Shown here in pieces: positions 29,081 to 29,128 of a stretch of DNA of 29,128 nucleotides. Source of the stretch: Candidatus Acetothermia bacterium (GTDB taxonomy: Bacteria > Bipolaricaulota > Bipolaricaulia > RBG-16-55-9 > JANLFV01); contig JANLFV010000016.1 of NCBI GenBank assembly GCA_024653345.1, forward strand, positions 1-29,128, read 5' to 3'. Numbering within the stretch: position 1 is the stretch's first letter; each line of letters opens with the position of its first letter. A model generated the notes under the pieces. The model saw only the letters and a program-made list of their open reading frames with translations, had not been told where the DNA came from and made no database searches. A program made the translations under genes and the position numbers.

Positions 29081-29128
29081 TGGACCCCTCGGATTGGACA
29101 CCTCTGTTAGGGAGGGGTAAGGTCCAAG
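29076..29128 (+). mobile_element. Left end of a probable IS3-family element (partial)
   Basis: TGTAGTGGACCCC followed by GGATTGGACACCTC resembles the TGTA-x-TG-x-CCCC…GTTGGACA inverted-repeat ends of the IS3/IS150 group as I remember them. The reductase reading frame stops exactly inside this motif. GGGAGGGG at 29111-29118 could be the SD of a first transposase ORF beyond the window. The transposase itself is not visible. Confidence 0.5.

Overview
This window is GC-rich bacterial chromosome. Evidence for Bacteria: rpsF-ssb-rpsR, uvrC and trpS; several near-perfect sigma-70 promoters (TTGACA, 17 nt, TATAAT); and Shine-Dalgarno (SD) sites matching the 16S anti-SD for up to nine bases. Lipobox, Tat and Sec signals show an export-active envelope. 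I cannot place the species from sequence alone. The CARDB and beta-propeller surface proteins would suit a poorly cultured lineage such as Bipolaricaulota/Acetothermia, but that is a guess.

Layout. 1-2.0 kb: a leftward promoter for a gene outside the window, then uvrC (+). 2.0-3.9 kb (-): nth, a stand-alone LigD-type 3'-phosphoesterase joined to it by an ATGA overlap, and a lipoprotein. 4.07-5.18 kb (+): trpS behind a consensus promoter and a Trp-containing leader ORF. 5.17-7.0 kb: an ArsB/NhaD-type transporter and an 18-residue lysine-rich microprotein (-), divergent from an ArsR-family regulator (+), with two promoters mirrored on one palindromic -10 box. 7.1-8.6 kb (+): two exported proteins of unknown function and a 25-residue tryptophan-rich membrane microprotein.

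8.6-18.7 kb (-) is a five-gene exported locus. In transcription order it encodes a NosD-like beta-helix, a small Tat-exported protein, a CARDB x2 plus beta-propeller protein, a CARDB x7 plus beta-propeller protein, and a CARDB x7 protein. 19.0-23.3 kb (+) holds rpsF-ssb-rpsR followed by mrfB-mrfA (YprB nuclease and YprA helicase), so three separate DNA-repair systems lie in this window. 23.3-29.1 kb is an accessory stretch: a small conserved unknown (-), then on + a Cys-rich DUF3795 protein, a pyruvate-kinase-C-terminal-like protein, a frameshifted GNAT, a GNAT-YoaP protein, a SAM methyltransferase, a damaged double GNAT, two gene fragments, a second pyruvate-kinase-C-like paralogue, and an aldo/keto reductase gene cut at the right edge by what looks like an IS3-family insertion end.

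The least explained items are two strongly expressed-looking microproteins, the mirror-symmetric divergent promoter, the Trp leader ORF before trpS, a probable CTG start of rpsF, the nth-phosphoesterase coupling, and the exported CARDB/propeller locus. No tRNA, rRNA, CRISPR array or classical T-tract terminator was found.
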